Shown here piece after piece: positions 53,495 to 64,000 of a stretch of 64,000 nucleotides of DNA. This DNA is from Vigna angularis (Eukaryota; Streptophyta; Magnoliopsida; Fabales; Fabaceae): positions 1,172,501-1,236,500 of the forward strand of contig NC_068973.1 in assembly GCF_016808095.1 (NCBI RefSeq), given 5' to 3'. Both the position numbers and the translations under genes were made by a program. The notes beneath the pieces were generated by a model. That model saw only the letters and a program-made list of their open reading frames with translations, was not told where the DNA came from and searched no databases. Positions within the stretch are counted from its first letter, which is position 1; every line of letters starts with the position of its first letter.

Positions 53495-54816
53495 TATTGT
53501 CAAGTATATTAAGTTATGATTATATTTTTGAGTTGGTCAAATACGAATGAGTCCATAAACCTATCAAGATTAGAATCCATGGATATGGTGATTGAATGTT
53601 TAGAATAAATCAATTGTTGAGATACAAACAAAGTCTCACATCGGTTAAAAGAAGAGACAGATATGAGTTTATATATACATAGATATCTCCATTGGTATGA
53701 ATATCTTGGAATGGTATCAAAAGCAAATCCGTGAAGATTTGCCCCAAAGCGGACTCTCTCCTATTAATACTGATGTTTAATTTTTACAATTATCCTCTTG
53801 AAGGTCAGTGCTTCACAATCCTTTCATTGAAGTTGAGTTTATTTAACTATTAGGTGTTGAACATTTTCAACCATACGTTATGGCAAATGTCGCACCAAAA
53901 GGTGTTTTCCAACATGCACTTATTTAGGTTTTTGTTTTCTTTGAGATGTTACAAAGTTTATGTGTATGATGACATTTCACTCTTTGGCATTGTGCAGAAA
54001 AAACTATGCGACTAATTCTTAATATAATTGACAAAATCAATCTGGTTTATACCAGACGACAAAACGTATAACCCAATTTTTTTACTCACCTACTTTGACA
54101 CTTTTCACCCATTTCTTGAAATATGTTCTGCGGAAATGTGATGAAATCATCCTTTAAAAGAACAAAAGTGAAGAATAATGATAATAAGCACGAAGGAAAG
54201 TAGGCACCAGCCAAAAAGAGAATGAAAAAGAGGTTGTAAAGTAAGATAGTTGAGGTGCGTTTGTTTGATTAATTATTTCCAATTATGCATGTAGGTGGTG
54301 AAATAAAAGGGTGGGAGAGTGGGAGGGCATATCAGACATTTCCAAACCTTTCGGTAAAAGCAGCACGAGCCAGTTAGTTCAACGTAGCCGTTTTATAGAT
54401 TTGAAAATTAGACGATTATCATTATTAAATTATGATATTTAATGTTTTATTAATCTCCAAAATTTCCATTCAGAGGGTTTCTCTCTCTTCTTCTCGCTCG
54501 CATTCTCCTTCTTCCGCCATAATCGCCCAAGCAAGTGGAATCAAATTCGTCGCGCTCACTCCTTCCAACGACGCCGTTTCAGATCTGAATCGCCGCCGTT
54601 TCGGAGATCCACAGTGCCGGCATTCTCCGTTCAATTCACGCACCTTTCATGCTCTTCGCGTGAGCCTCGTCGTTTTATCTCTTTTCATTTTCGTTTCGAT
54701 TTCTTTTGTTGCTATCGTGGTCCTGATTTCAACGATTCGTTCGGTGTGCAGCTCGTGCGCACAGATCTTGAAAATTGGCGCCTCAACGACGTTCGCAGCG
54801 CCACGCGAGTGGCCAG
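53411..54816. other. Spacer and kinesin-13A promoter/5' UTR
   Basis: It starts with AT-rich DNA and a (TA)n tract at about 53461-53490. A piece at 53625-53760 reading TCTCACATCGGTTAAAAGA, with GCCCCAAAGCGGACT further on, resembles the ends of common plant retroelement or MITE repeats, at low confidence. From about 54300 the sequence is richer in C and T (pyrimidine-rich CTCTCTCTTCTTCTCGC near 54480) and is the likely promoter and 5' UTR of the kinesin gene. The overlapping frames at 54432-54992 and 54614-54853 are not in the kinesin frame. Confidence 0.55.
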
Positions 54817-63144
<8,328 letters not shown>

Positions 63145-64000
63145 GAGACTTCCTCGCTTTCTCTTGTTCAACCTCATCTGCATTCTCGTGCTTGTTAGCT
63201 AAATAGTTGAAAGGTTTTGTTTGAGATAAGCAAAAATCTTTTGGTGAATATGTTCTAATTGAGTTTACTTACATGTATATGCCCTTGTGTGAGTCGTGTG
63301 ACTTTTGGGCCACTTCATGCCTTTGCAAATTTGGTGTAATCTATGTAGGTTATCTGGGCCGTTGTTATAAAAGCCACAAAAAGGTTTGTCTGCCCCTAAA
63401 TTTTTAGTTTGAGGGCAAAGTGAAAATAAAAATAGAATTTGATATGCAGATTCAAAATTAATGCGTTTAAATATTTCTTACTTTCTACCCATCCGGAATA
63501 TTTCTTACGTATTCATTTTCAAGCTCAGGGGATGCAATTATACGTATCGCGAGACATGAAAGTGCGGAGAATTATTGCATGGTCCGTAAACTGTATAAGA
63601 TAATGTGTGGAATGCATTCGGTATATTTGGTGTAGTGAGGTTTACAAGTGAAAGATGGAAAATTTAGGCTTGTTATTAATTTAAAAAGCTTTAATACATT
63701 TATCGATCTTGCACTTCGTAATTCAATCTTGAAGATTTTAGGCAAGAGTTGCACTTCGTAACAGTTTTGTATGATTTGCATGCATTTCCTGTTTAGACCT
63801 ACTTTTGTATTTCTTCATATATTTTTTTCCTTTTAGGGCATTGGTAAGCTTTCTGTATGTAGGTTATTTGAACCTTCGGTGAGAACATGAAGATTTGGGA
63901 TCCTTTGGGGAGACTTGGAGACCTTTGTAAACAGGAGAGTCTATTTGAAAAAGTTTGGTTGCGATATTATCATTAATATGATAAAGGACTCGAAGAAAAT
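63145..64000. other. Kinesin-13A 3' UTR and downstream DNA
   Basis: No coding sequence was recognised to the right edge. The first few hundred bases are presumably 3' UTR; no unambiguous polyadenylation signal stands out. Confidence 0.55.

Overview
This window is nuclear DNA from a flowering plant, most likely a legume. The genes have plant-type introns (GT..AG, AT-rich), the spacers are very AT-rich, and long (TA)n microsatellites and LTR retrotransposons are present. The leftmost gene belongs to the LIN/CERBERUS family known from legume nodulation, and the other genes have clear plant orthologues. The species is not proven; a phaseoloid legume (Vigna/Phaseolus type) is an inference.

Layout from left to right. 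(1) 33-3560, minus: 5' part of a LIN/CERBERUS-like protein, cut by the left edge. (2) 3.6-11.3 kb: AT-rich spacer with two long (TA)n tracts. (3) 11.3-11.8 kb, minus: truncated J-domain (DnaJ) paralogue. (4) 15.2-17.5 kb, plus: decayed, internally deleted Ty3/gypsy element with short LTRs. (5) 20.4-21.4 kb, minus: the intact J-domain membrane co-chaperone from which the truncated copy was duplicated; flanking DNA is shared on both sides. (6) 23.3-29.55 kb, minus: complete nine-exon condensin II subunit CAP-D3. (7) 29.8-31.5 kb, plus: complete five-exon TCTP gene, divergent from CAP-D3 across only about 270 bp, with site II (TGGGCY) promoter elements between them. (8) 31.5-41.3 kb: AT-rich spacer with two related solo LTRs in opposite orientation and small tandem repeats. 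(9) 41297-50965, minus: full-length, very young Tekay/Del-type chromovirus retrotransposon with 2.45 kb LTRs, 5-bp target duplication and one unbroken 1525-codon gag-pol frame. (10) 51983-53401: non-autonomous Mutator-like element with terminal inverted repeats and a perfect 9-bp target duplication. (11) 54.8-63.1 kb, plus: complete twelve-exon kinesin-13A gene with an unusual triplicated 36-38 residue unit in its tail.

The cellular genes are housekeeping or developmental: chromosome condensation, growth control, microtubule depolymerisation and ER chaperoning, plus a symbiosis-related family. They are not an operon. The one clear regulatory link is the shared CAP-D3/TCTP promoter region. No previously undescribed biochemical system was found. 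The most notable items are the nearly identical-LTR chromovirus, its 35-bp GAACG-rich LTR tandem array, the compact divergent promoter, the truncated J-protein paralogue, the MULE, the paired solo LTRs and the kinesin tail repeat.

Exon coordinates were derived by hand from splice consensus, reading-frame continuity and remembered family sequences; no alignment was run.
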